Assembly (NCBI RefSeq): GCF_025024155.1
Contig: NW_026251732.1
Location: forward strand, 372,001-436,000
DNA length: 64,000 nt
Reading direction: 5' to 3'
Origin: Gamsiella multidivaricata
Lineage: Eukaryota > Mortierellomycota > Mortierellomycetes > Mortierellales > Mortierellaceae
Position 1 is the first letter of the stretch; each line of letters starts with the position of its first letter. Shown one piece after another: positions 33,294 to 44,080 of the stretch. Below the pieces are notes generated by a model. It ran no database searches, was not told the origin of the DNA, and worked only from the letters and a program-made list of their open reading frames with translations. The position numbers and the translations under genes were made by a program.

Positions 33294-36054
33294 AGCTGTA
33301 TGTGTATGTGTTGGGTTAATGGAAGGAGTGGAGAGTTGAAGCGACGAACACGATCCGGATCCGCCTACGATGAAGGCGAACTGCCGAGCCTTGCTCACAC
33401 GGGCCTAGCACGAAAAGATGAAGATGACGTCAACTTATTTTACCCCTTAACTACTGCTACTTAAGATGGACAACCATAGTCAGACACCGCGTCTTCGCGG
33501 TATGAAGCAGCATTAACTATATCTAAGTTTGACCTTTGTTTCCCTGATTGTCGTATTGAGTTCTTTTTACCATAATCCTTCTTCCATGGATACTAAGGGT
33601 GCCAGGTTCAATTGAAGTCAATTACTATGGCGAATACCATTTTTAAAGCATGTTTGTGCCGTAAAGACGAGGAATATTCCAGATGGACCCTATAGCAGCT
33701 TGGTAGATCATCCGCCCGTTTCTTCTTTTCCGCGCGTCGGATGATGCACAAATGTCCTCTTGCTGTTGTTTGCTGTTTGCTGCACCCTGTTTCCCTTACA
33801 TTTATATGCATAGTTATTTTTTTTTTCCGCTGTTTATCCTGCTCGTGTTCTATTTGTTCATGGGGTATGCAAATGCAGAAAGAGAGAGAGGAAGCAGCTG
33901 GTAAGAAAGTGTTCGATCCGACGGACGGGAGAAGGGACTGAAAAAAAAGAGAGACATATGCAGACAGATTCGATGGATTGGATTGCAAGGATGAATACAC
34001 TCAGAGCCATAATTTGAATATATTGGTTGGTGGTAAAACTAGGGACAATTGCTAGACAGACAGGTAGAACGTACAATGACGACGATAACTTTTTTTTCTA
34101 TTCTTTCTTTCTTTCTGAGTTGAAGATCGCTCCCGCACGAGCTCATGCGATGCGAAAGAGTTATGCAGTTGAATGGATAGACGGATAGTGCTGTGCCTCC
34201 CATTTCAATAATAGAGTGCCGCCTCGGTTTGCTGTGTTACGGACCCATTGGTCGATGTCTAATTGAGGGAAGTGAGAAAGCAATTACCAGATAGATCGGA
34301 CGGGAGCAAAGGGGGGGAATGAAAGTGGTGGGTGTCATTGGGTGAATTCTATATTCATTCATTCACTTCTGTCCTTAGTGTCAACTTTGTCGGGAAATAT
34401 CTTTTCTTTCAGAATACATGTACATGTCTTTTTTAACTCTCTTTCTCTCTCTGTCTTTCTTTCTTTCTTTTTTATCCATATCCACACCCACATCACACAC
34501 ACATACACCCTTATATACTTCCAATTACACTTCTGCCTTCTCTTTCTCTTCACTCCACCCCTCAAACCAAGCCTGCGGAACTGCCTATTTTCGTCAAAGC
34601 TTGCTTCGTACGATCCCTCTCTGTGTCCTATCTACCATATATCCCGCCTCTGCCCCATTCCTTTATTGTCTCCTGGGTTACTCTCGCACTCTCCCCACTC
34701 CAGTCACTCCCGGGCTGCTGTTTCCTTTTCCCTGCATTCCTGTCGCAAGTTAGTCAGTCAACCACCCATTCATTCAGCTTTCCCCATCCAGTCAGCCAGC
34801 TGCAACCCCAGCCCATTCCTCTCCATCACCCCCTTTTTCTCTTCCTTTTTCTCTTCCTTTTTCTGGCTGATCATTCGATCGAGTTCCCCTTACATCCCAT
34901 CCACCCCGCAGTCCACAACAAGAAAACGCCTTGAGATACCTTTGTGCTGACCTTGACCTTCATTACCATTCACTATCACCAGCCAGATACACAGATACAC
35001 CATTGATCCTCTAACAGAAACTCAGACGACTTCAAGTAAACTCAAGTATACCTGTCAAAATGTCACAAGAACTACCAAGGTAAACAAGGCGGACACCCTT
35101 GCAGCAGAACCAGTATAGATCGACAGGAGACAAGGATCGGGGCGAACATTGAGGACAACATCGGAACAAGCACGATGGGAACTCGTATACAAACCGATAC
35201 CCTACAACCATACTACACGCGGAGTGCATTCAGTGCCACCAATCTCTCTCCAACCAACCCGACTTCTTGAGAGCCCTCGGTAACAAAAAAGCACCAACAG
35301 CACCGGCTAATATTTCATTGTGCTCTCATCAGAACATGGGTCATGGACCAGAGACTAAGAGACAAGGACGACCCTTTGTTCAGGAAACAAAAAGTAAGGA
35401 GAATTGAAGGCGCTATGCACCTGTACCCAACAAGTATCGGCATGTAAAGAGCCGCAGTTCAACTATAGGATCAACATGGATAAACAGCAAAACACATCAA
35501 CAAAAGACGCAAGCGACAGCCTCCATCATTACTGCTATTAACAGTGGTGCTGGACAAAGTTGCAGCATACGATATGACAACAGGAGACAGGAAGCGAATG
35601 AGCGGTTGGAATCAAAAAAGGGCTGCTCGACCATTTACTCATGATCCTCAGAATAACTAACACGGTCTGTTTGTACTCTCCATTGTCCATCCTCACTTCG
35701 ACTGCTCATGCACTTCGCTTCGTCCTCTTTGAACCCAATTACCCGACTGTGCTCACTACGATAACAAAACTTGAACTGCTCTTTCGGCTGACCCCGACAA
35801 TGTCTCTTCTACTGCCTCGTGCGCTCTATTTTTATGGGAACTCCTTGCGTCTTGCTTGTTTTCTGTTTCTTGTTTTTGCCCATTTTCTTCCTGGTTATCC
35901 GTTCCTATCCTGAATTGCATTCCCTTGTCTGTTTCTGTTTTTACGTTGGCCTGTGTATTCTTCGTTCCTTGTGCTACTTTTGATTCATTATTTTCCGTCT
36001 TCCTACTTCTCTTGCCTCGCGACCGGTTATTTGTCTCTAATCTATCCTTGCTCG
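33294..36054. other. Large intergenic region with a pyrimidine-rich tract
   Basis: 2.7 kb without a supported gene. Visible items are a small perfect hairpin ACCGCG-TCTT-CGCGGT near 33487-33502, an extended C/T-rich strand at 34380-34900 with TTTCTCTTCC-type repeats, and an A-rich stretch after 35030. Open frames in the C/T-rich part have Ser/Pro/Phe low-complexity translations and are not credible proteins. It may include a long leader and promoter of the NudE gene. Confidence 0.5.
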
Positions 36055-37851
36055 ATGTCTTCGACACCTCCCAGTTTTGACAATATCAACGACGAACTGG
36101 AATATTACAAGAAGCATGCAGAGACACTTGAAATAGACCTGGCAGAAACTAGATACGCCCTTGAGGAATTCCAACTCTCGTCCAAGGAGCTTGAAGAGGA
36201 GCTGGAGAAGGAGATCGATTCGACAGAGCGACGATACAATGAGATCAAGATTCGCAACGAATCCCAGAGACAAGAAGTAGAAGAGTGGAAGGTACAGCGC
36301 CAATAATGATATCTTTGCCACTATGTAGACTAGTGGACAGACAGCGAGATCCTTCACGCAGTAATGGACTTCAACACCAGTGCCGCAAAAGAGGGGGAGC
36401 CAAGGCGAAAATGACATAATAACGCATCGCTGCTGTGTCCCCCCTCATACACTTCAAGACCAATGACTCACAGGGCGCTTTCGTTGTTCTATCTGCTTCT
36501 TGGATGTATAGGAAAAATATCATCAGGCCTTGAAGGATTCCAATGTGACTATCAATCAATTGACGCGCCAACTCGAGGAGTCGAGACAGCAGACAGAGAT
36601 GTTTATCAAAAAGGAACGGGAACTGGAACAGAACAACGACGACCTGGAGCGTACTGGAAGGTAATGATGGCGCCCTTTTTCAAGTTTGGCTCTGAAATAT
36701 TTCATGGGTCCATCGTTGTCAGGGTGCGCCCATGTCATCACAGACATGTGTTGTGCAACATGACATTTTATTAGCCGTCGATTTGGCTGCTGTTTAGTCT
36801 TCTTTTTATGTTGACAATTGCCCGCTGACATTTGATTGTGAACAGCCCCACCATAACGCAGGAAAAGTTTTGCCCGCCCGCCATTCATTAATCATGCTAT
36901 TGTCATTTGCACGATCACTTGTTATCGACACAACGTAGGGCTACGCAATGGTCACTGCAAGAAACGGAGAGAAAGTACAATGTTACTTTGGAAAAGGTGG
37001 CAATGATGGAAAACGAAGTGGCTGCCAAGGCTGTATTGACCGAGGAAGTCCAGAGATTAAAGGATGAGCTGCGAGGTAAGTTACAGCTTTGCACAGTTGC
37101 GGATCAAATTACTGGTCATCTCCTGAGCGTGAGCAATATTTTTCAGCGAGACTTTGATCTAACTACTGAATTTCTCTTAATAGATGCGAATGTGGAATTG
37201 GCTGTGATGAGATCGAATCAGGCGACACTGGGTGGTTCAGCAGCAAGCGTCAGCTCTATCACTGGAAGCACAACTTCCCTTTCAGAACGGGAGCGTAAGT
37301 TATCTGCCATTGGAAGCCACGAAGCCATGCCCTCAATCCGCGCAAGATTGGCCAAGAGTGGTGCATCACGTTCCCCAAGCATGGTGCGCTCGGCAGCCGG
37401 AGGGCCCAATGGTACATCGGGATTCTCAACGCCGCATCAGAACCCTGTCCAAATGGTCCAGGAAATGGTTGGACGCGTCAAGGTAAGGAAACGAGGACAT
37501 GATGCCCAACTTTCCCTATCCGCCGTATGCTGCAAGGACACGAAGGATTTTTACTAACGCGGATATTTTTCTTCCTATAATCTACAATGCTACTAGTCCC
37601 TGGAAGCACGACTGGTCTCATGCCGTTCTTTGGTTACCCCTCTCCTGCAACCACCACCCTCGTATTCGACGACAGTCCCACCCTCTTCTCGATCCTCACC
37701 ACATAATAGCCAATCAGGATCACGGCCAGGATCACGGTCAGGATCACCGAACAAGTCATCTTTGAGCTCCAAAGTCAATAGAAGATCGTCATCCATGATG
37801 CATCAGCAGCAACGGTCCATGAGCGGCTCCTCTGGCATGATCACATCCTAA
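36055..37851 (+). CDS. NDE1: Nuclear distribution protein NudE homologue
   Basis: Coiled-coil adaptor that links LIS1 to cytoplasmic dynein, needed for nuclear migration in hyphae. Proposed exons: 36055-36291, 36512-36660, 36939-37075, 37184-37482, 37597-37851; 358 residues. The N-terminal ~165 residues form a continuous heptad coiled coil (DELEYYKKHAETLEIDLAET, STERRYNEIKIRNESQRQEV, SLQETERKYNVTLEKV, LTEEVQRLKDELRD), matching the NudE N-terminal domain. The rest is Ser/Pro/Gln-rich with a short conserved helix (NPVQMVQEMVGRVKSLEARL). The start follows a long C/T-rich leader. Confidence 0.9.
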
Positions 37852-38264
37852 ATGTCAAATGGAGTCCGACAAGTTGGAGGAATCGAGACGAGAAACGGAG
37901 GACGAGGAGCAGGAAGGCGCCCATCGATTCGCGGCCAGTTATTGTAATTGAATCGTACATTTGCATCTATATCTTTCCTTTTTTATGTTTTCGCCAAATT
38001 GTGGCTACATCCACAGTAGCCCCCTTCGACTTTCCATTGCTGGCCGGGCCATGCTGAGAGCAATCGAAGAAAGAAGCGAATAGTATAACATTTTAAAGTA
38101 CCCTTTCACGCCAAACGACATGCATAACGTAGCAAAAAATGAAAAAGAATCCTTTGTAAGCAGCAAAAACAACAAAAACAGCAAATAACAATAAAAAAAC
38201 CAATAAAGAAGTATCCCAATATGACGAGTTGAATGATACAGTCGAGCTAAGGTGGCTCTGGTTT

Positions 38265-39037
38265 TTAATCTTTCTCGAGATTGATGGCGTTGCCGAAGCG
38301 GGCATAGAGCACCTTCTTAAGCTCGTCCATCTTTTCGACCGCCTCGTCCATCTGCGTCTTCAAGACTAAGATCTCAGAATCGAGCTCTTCCTGTGCTTTT
38401 GAAATCCGTTCCTGTGCAGCCTCGAGCGACAATGATACGAATGTCTCGCCAATGCGGTATCTAAAGTAAAAGTTGGCTCAACCAATTAGCCCACTGTTCC
38501 CTGTGTGGTCGAATCAGCCATCGAGCCATCGAGCAGCAAATGGCATTGGCTTAAAAAGGACATACCTGACGGGCTCGTCCTCGTCGGCCAATTCAAGCTC
38601 TGATGCGAGATCGTCGAGGTACTCTTTCTCAGTCTGTATCGTATTGCAAAGGGAGCCCGTAAAGACGCTGTCAGTTCATTATTGACCTAAAGCCAGCCAA
38701 ATCGAGGTGCTTCAATAAAAAACAGAGTATGTCGAAATCCATCACCTTCTTGGCTTCATAGGACTCCTCCAGATCCTGGAATTTGGCGTTGTATTTACTG
38801 AATGTGTTGATATTCTGCTGATCTTGCCATGAGACCTGGATATCTCCCTCCTCCTCGTCTTTTTCAAGCTATACCACAGGTTGTGGTCAAAGAAAAGGAT
38901 GAAGTTGATGAGTACTGGGCGTGAAACAGATGTTGAGTGCCCCTGTATTCCTGGTCAACGGATTCGCTATCAAAAGTGTCCTTTGCTTGTCCTACTCCAT
39001 GGAGGTGCTTCTTAAATTGCATTCATACCATGCGCAT
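38265..39037 (-). CDS. PFDN4: Prefoldin subunit 4
   Basis: Beta-type subunit of the hexameric prefoldin chaperone that delivers nascent actin and tubulin to CCT. Proposed exons in transcript order: 39029-39037, 38746-38868, 38566-38633, 38265-38460; 131 residues, normal length. The first exon encodes only MRM. The sequence then reads LEKDEEEGDIQVSWQDQQNI, the family's start, followed by two long helices flanking the beta hairpin (DEPVRYRIGETFVSLSLEAA). It ends ARFGNAINLEKD. It was not visible as a long frame because it is split into short exons. Confidence 0.93.
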
Positions 39038-39366
39038 GGTCGGTTCTTGTAGGTGGTAGTTGCCGCTGGTTTGTTTGAAGTGATGAGATCAAGACGTGCT
39101 TGATTACCTTCCAAGCTTTAGCTGAATCTCAGTGACGTAGGCTTCATTTCAAAGGTCGGGCGAATGCCTATTGCACACGTTATTGACCTTCAGTGGTCGC
39201 GCTCTTTTCTTTTTTAATGCCTAAATCTCTATTCTTTCCATTCTTACGCTTTCGCATTCAATTCTTCTCATCTCGACAACCTCAACACTCTCAAGCGCAG
39301 GATACAGTTCGCTCCACATAAACCAGCAAAGGATAGCTCGGGAAAAAAAGACATATATTTTCAATC
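39038..39366. promoter_or_regulatory. Head-to-head promoter region, PFDN4 / derlin
   Basis: 329 bp separate the two divergent start codons, so promoter elements are shared or interleaved. No TATA box is obvious on either strand. C/T-rich stretches lie just before the derlin ATG. Confidence 0.5.
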
Positions 39367-40513
39367 ATGGCAGAAAACGAGCTACTTGCGGCCTACAGGA
39401 GCGTGCCGGTCGTTACTCGGACGATGCTCACTGCCACGATCCTAATTTCTGTCGGTGTGGCCCTCAAATTCATCCCATTTGGGCTTGTCTATCTGGACTG
39501 GTCCTTGATTGTCTACAAGTTTCAGGTACGGATAACTCCTTCCTCTTTTCTTATGATCCCAGCTTGAATGTACTTTTCTGTTATTCAATCGACAAAATCA
39601 GGATGGAAATGGTTACTTACAAATGCATGTGCTTTTTATGCTATACGACTCTGAAATAGATTCATCGACTGTTTACATCCTGCTTCATCTCGGGCCTGAA
39701 CTTCAACATGTTGTTTGACCTCTACTTTATGTACACATATGGATCCCAACTCGAGACGACGACGTTTGCGGGCCGGACTGCAGATTATGCATGGTTCGTC
39801 ATCTTTACTTCCCTGGTCACTGCCGTAAGTGGAGATGGACTTTTTCTTTTTGAGAAACACGACGTTGTGGGACGCTGCCTTTCAATAATGCTGAGGTACT
39901 AATGGGGTTTGCTTTTTTTTTTTTTTTTTTTTTTATTACTTTAAATTTGCGTTCGGTTTGATGCGAATAGGCGGTATCGTCGTACATGAACATTATCATC
40001 CTTTTTCAGTCCGTGTTGATTGCAGTGATCTATCTGTGGTCCCGGTCGAATTCTGAGAGGATAGTGTCCTTCATGTTTGGGTTCCAGTTCAAGGTACGTA
40101 CATGACCATGGAGTTTGTCCATGTCTTTTTTCTTCGCCTTGGTGATGTGTACTGACTGCACTTTTGCCATTATTCAACTTTCTTTATAATAGGCGGTTTA
40201 TTTTCCATGGGTGTTGATTGCCTACACGTTCGTCCTCTCAGGAGCAGCTATCCCATGGGGCATGCTGATTGGAGTTGCGTCTGCGCATCTGTACTACTTT
40301 TTGGATCATGTCTATCCAGCAATGGGTGGGCCTCGGCTGATTCCAACACCGTCCTTGTTATACAGGTTTTTGCCTCCTCAAGAAGTCGCTGGAGCAAGAT
40401 TTACGGGCAGTGGTGCAACGGCAAATGTGTATCGGCCTCCGGCCGCAGCAGCAGCAGGAGGAGGAGCAGGTGCATCGGGTCATCGGTGGGGTCAGGGCAA
40501 TCGGCTTGGATAA
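39367..40513 (+). CDS. DER1: Derlin (Der1-like ERAD membrane protein)
   Basis: Rhomboid-pseudoprotease membrane protein of the ER that helps retrotranslocate misfolded proteins (ERAD). Proposed exons: 39367-39525, 39660-39824, 39971-40093, 40193-40513; 255 residues. It starts MAENELLAAYRSVPVVTRTM. Family landmarks are IHRLFTSCFISGLNFNMLFD, YTYGSQLETTTFAGRTADYAW, FGFQFKAVYFPWVLIAYTF and GMLIGVASAHLYYFLDHVYP. Several membrane spans are evident. The C-terminal tail is Gly/Ala-rich (AAAAAGGGAGASG) and lacks a clear p97-binding SHP box. AATAAA follows the stop at about 40563. Whether it corresponds to yeast Der1 or Dfm1 is not decided. Confidence 0.92.
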
Positions 40514-41040
40514 GATATGGTCGTGGGATCTTTGATCCTTATTTCTTGTTAGCATTGTCAGGATAAATAAACCATAGTACTTTTGTTTTTCCGTCATAAT
40601 CTGTTTACACGTTTTTGGCGTGTTGTTGTTTGTGGAGAAGATCAACCCTTCGTGTTGCTCTTGCTCCAGCAATTGGGGACGGTTGGGCGGAGAGATGAGG
40701 TACGATTTCATTTTCATAAACCTTATTCTTCATTTGTGAGACCATTCGCTCTCATGCATCACTTTCATCATTCATCTTTCCTTTGCCCTTCCTGTCGCAT
40801 TCCCTCCTTCTCTTTGTTCCTTCCTTCATTTCTCTCTGAAAGCAACCGCAACACATTGAATCACATCCATTTCGCTATTCGTAAAAAAAAAAAGAAACGA
40901 GGAAGCGGTGCTACCCCAGGACGCTTGCAACTCTTAGGGCCCTTGGTTTCTATTTTCAGGAGCGCAATTCAGGAACGCGCGAGATATTTTTAGCCCAATT
41001 GCACACAGCGACGAGGACAACTCGACACACTCATTCAGTC

Positions 41041-43148
41041 ATGATCAGCGCATTCTTCATCTACAACCAGAAGGGTGAGGTTCTCATCTCTCGACTTTAC
41101 CGCCATGACCTCAAGTAAGCCCTCAGTGTTTCCAGCTGTTGTAGTATTGCTATCGGCTGTGCTCCTTAGGAAGAACAAAAAAAAACAATTCAACCTGACC
41201 AGGCACCCCCCGCCTTCCCCTACCTATTTACTATTCCGCTGCGATGTGATCTTTTATTTTGTTGCTGTTATTGTTGTTGTTGATAATGTTGTTGTGGGAA
41301 TTATGGAACGCTACTAGACGCTCCATCGCAGACATCTTCCGTATCCAAGTGATCTCGAACACGGACGTGCGCTCGCCAATCATCACCCTCGGCTCGACCT
41401 CGTTTTTCCATGTCCGCCACGAGAACTTGTATATTGTGGCACTCACGAAATGGAACGCGAATGCGGCGTTGATCTTTGAGTTCTGTTATCGGGTCATTAA
41501 TATCGGGCGCTCGTACTTTGGAAAGTTGGATGAGGAGGCCGTCAAGGCTAACTTTGTGGTCATCTATGAGTTACTCGATGGTATGTTATGGACTGGATTA
41601 AATTATCTGCAGGAGTCCTATCATGCATTTTTTTTTGTTTTTTTTAGTGAGTTCAATTGAGTGTGTACTAAGATGTCTTTTTTCTTTTCTTTCTTATTTG
41701 CCATGTACCATACAGAGGTGCTGGACTTCGGATACCCCCAGAACAGTGAAACGGACACGCTCAAGATGTACATCACGACCGAATCTGTGAAATCCGAGCG
41801 GGCGATTATGGAGGATTCCGCACGGATCACGATCCAGGCGACGGGAGCAACGTCCTGGAGGCGAAGTGATGTGAAGTACCGAAAGAACGAGGCCTTCATC
41901 GATGTGATCGAGTCCGTGAATCTGTTGCTGAGTGCCCAGGGAAATGTACTGAGGGCCGATGTGGCGGGACAGGTAATGATGAGGGCCTATTTGTCGGGTA
42001 CGCCCGAATGTAAGTTCGGATTGAATGATAAGGTCCTCTTGGAGAAGGATCCCACGAACAGAAGGTAATGGCCACCAATTAGTGGTATACCAACGTTGCC
42101 TCTCGACTTGCATTTTGATACCCTGAGGTGCTAATGTATGGATGCCCTTAACATCATGATGATAGGCGAACTTCGAATACGGTCGAGATTGACGACTGCC
42201 AGTTCCATCAGTGTGTCAAGCTGGGCAGGTTTGACAGCGACCGGACTATCAGCTTTATACCCCCAGATGGCGAGTTTGAGCTCATGCGGTAAAGATAACC
42301 CTTCATCCTGTACATGGTCTGGAAAAAAAAAAAAAAAAGACTTGTCATGGGGTAGATGGCAACAACGACCAACTAACCGTTCTTCGTTACATCTGATTTT
42401 GGCTTTGACAACAGATACCGCACGTCCGACAACATCAATCTGCCGTTCAAGGTCCACCCAGTGGTGGTTGAGATTGGGAAATCCAAAATTGAATACCGGA
42501 TCATGATCAAGGCTAACTTCTCGTCGAAGCTGAATGCGAGCAACGTGGTGCTCAATATCCCGACACCGCTCAATACCGCAGGCGTGACATGCTCGGCCTC
42601 GGCGGGCAAAGCCAAATATGTCCCTGCAGAGAACTCCATCGTCTGGAAGTACGTTCCTGATTTCTTTTATCTCTTCGGATCTTCGTTGCTTACTCTCACT
42701 ATTGTGTTCCTTGAAACGGACTTTATCATGAATGCTAATACTTTGTGGTGTGTCTTTTTTTTTTTGCCGCTGATGTCGCTGTCGATTAGGATCCCACGAT
42801 TCCAAGGCCAGTCTGAATACATGCTGACGGCAGAGGCGGATCTGACGGCGATGACGCACAAGAAGACGTGGTCTCGACCACCGATCTCGATGGATTTCCA
42901 TGTACTGATGTTCACGTCCTCGGGTCTGCTGGTCCGGTTCTTGAAGGTGTTTGAGAAGAGTAATTATCAGTCTGTAAAGTGGGTCCGGTACATGACCAAG
43001 GCGGGTAATTATCAGATCAGAGTAAGTAGGAGGGGAATACATTTTGTCCGCAAAGGAGACGATGATGTTGCTGGGATGATGGGTTGTTCAGGTTCACTGA
43101 CGTGTTTTTTTTTAACGCATTCTTTTCGTGTGTTTTTGATAGTTTTAA
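41041..43148 (+). CDS. AP2M1: AP-2 clathrin adaptor complex subunit mu
   Basis: Medium chain of AP-2, which recognises Tyr-based endocytic signals and PIP2 at the plasma membrane. Proposed exons: 41041-41114, 41318-41580, 41716-42064, 42166-42288, 42415-42648, 42790-43021, 43143-43148; 426 residues. The start [20 protein letters not shown] is AP-2 type rather than AP-1. The longin part ends at [19 protein letters not shown]. The mu-homology domain has [43 protein letters not shown] and WARPPIS-like [10 protein letters not shown]. The phospho-regulated linker Thr region ([11 protein letters not shown]) is kept. The last coding exon is only 6 nt (Phe-stop). If it were not spliced, the protein would gain about 75 unrelated residues. 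Confidence 0.94.
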
Positions 43149-43378
43149 AGCTGTGCGCGCCAGGGCGATGGACGAACAAGCGTTTCGTCTTTCTTCGTTC
43201 TCTAATAACAATAAAAACATTAATAATAATAACAATAAATAAAATACGGCTATGATAGACAAATGAACTATCGGTATGGCGACGCAAAGCATTGACTTTC
43301 AACATGATTTACTGTTAACTAATGTACATCGTTCTTAACGGACGGAGACGAACTATCTCCACCTTGCCACTTTCTTTT

Positions 43379-44080
43379 CTATCCCATCAAGGGCTCATGC
43401 AGGACCTTGGCAATATCAAACCACTGCATCGCACGGACGACCTTCTCTGACCGCAACGTCGGTTGTTCATCATGTCCCCACATCATGAATTCCTTAAACT
43501 GGGCCTTGGTCCTCAAGGCCTTGCGCTCCTCCTGCATACCATTTAGCATGGCCTCATACTCTTGGTCCTCATCCATGGCTTCGTCCTCATCTCGATTGTA
43601 TTTCTGAGCGTGGGCGGCGGCAGGAGCATCGTAGGATTTGTAGATGGTGCCGATGTAGCCTTCAGGAACGGGGATCACAGTGCCCTTGAGAGTCCGGCCG
43701 CGGAACGAGACCTCGGGCACGGATGTAGTCGTTGCTGCTGTTGTGCTAGTGGAGGTGGAGGTGGTTTCTGAGACGACGGTCGTGGTAGTCATACCGGTGA
43801 TGGTGTCCGTGGACTCTGTGGTTTCCGTGGTCGCTACAACAGTTGATTCTGTTGATGAAGACGATGTTTCGGGGGCCATACTCGGAGCTATTGATGCAGA
43901 CACTGTAGCAGAAGATCCATTGATGGAGGAAGGATATGCTCCGTCAACAAGAAAGAAGTAGTCTTGGATATTCGCTTTGCCGTCGTGGTGGATCCCGCAC
44001 GGCAAGAGATGCAGAGATGTCTGATCGAGGTGTGCGGAGGACGGCAGGGCCGCCACGGGTTGTTCGAGGACTGATTCCAT
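43379..44080 (-). CDS. RNASEH2C: Ribonuclease H2 non-catalytic subunit C
   Basis: Structural subunit of heterotrimeric RNase H2, which removes ribonucleotides from DNA. A single exon of 233 codons. Conserved stretches are LHLLPCGIHHDGKANIQDYF near the N terminus and SFRGRTLKGTVIPVPEGYIG after a long Ser/Thr-rich insert (about residues 55-120, SSSSTESTVVATTETTEST). The C terminus (EFMMWGHDEQPT, MQWFDIAKVLHEPLMG) also fits the family. The Ser/Thr insert is longer than in most relatives. It is convergent with AP2M1, with 230 bp between stops. Confidence 0.9.
   Translation of the reverse strand: MESVLEQPVAALPSSAHLDQTSLHLLPCGIHHDGKANIQDYFFLVDGAYPSSINGSSATVSASIAPSMAPETSSSSTESTVVATTETTESTDTITGMTTTTVVSETTSTSTSTTAATTTSVPEVSFRGRTLKGTVIPVPEGYIGTIYKSYDAPAAAHAQKYNRDEDEAMDEDQEYEAMLNGMQEERKALRTKAQFKEFMMWGHDEQPTLRSEKVVRAMQWFDIAKVLHEPLMG

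Noticed and set aside
33487..33502. Perfect 6-bp hairpin ACCGCG/CGCGGT considered as a terminator or RNA element
   Set aside because: Isolated, with no T-run or covarying extension. A chance hairpin of this size is expected in 64 kb.
34342..34950. 202-codon Ser/Phe/Leu-rich frame
   Set aside because: It is simply the translation of a C/T-rich tract, with no motif or plausible start context.
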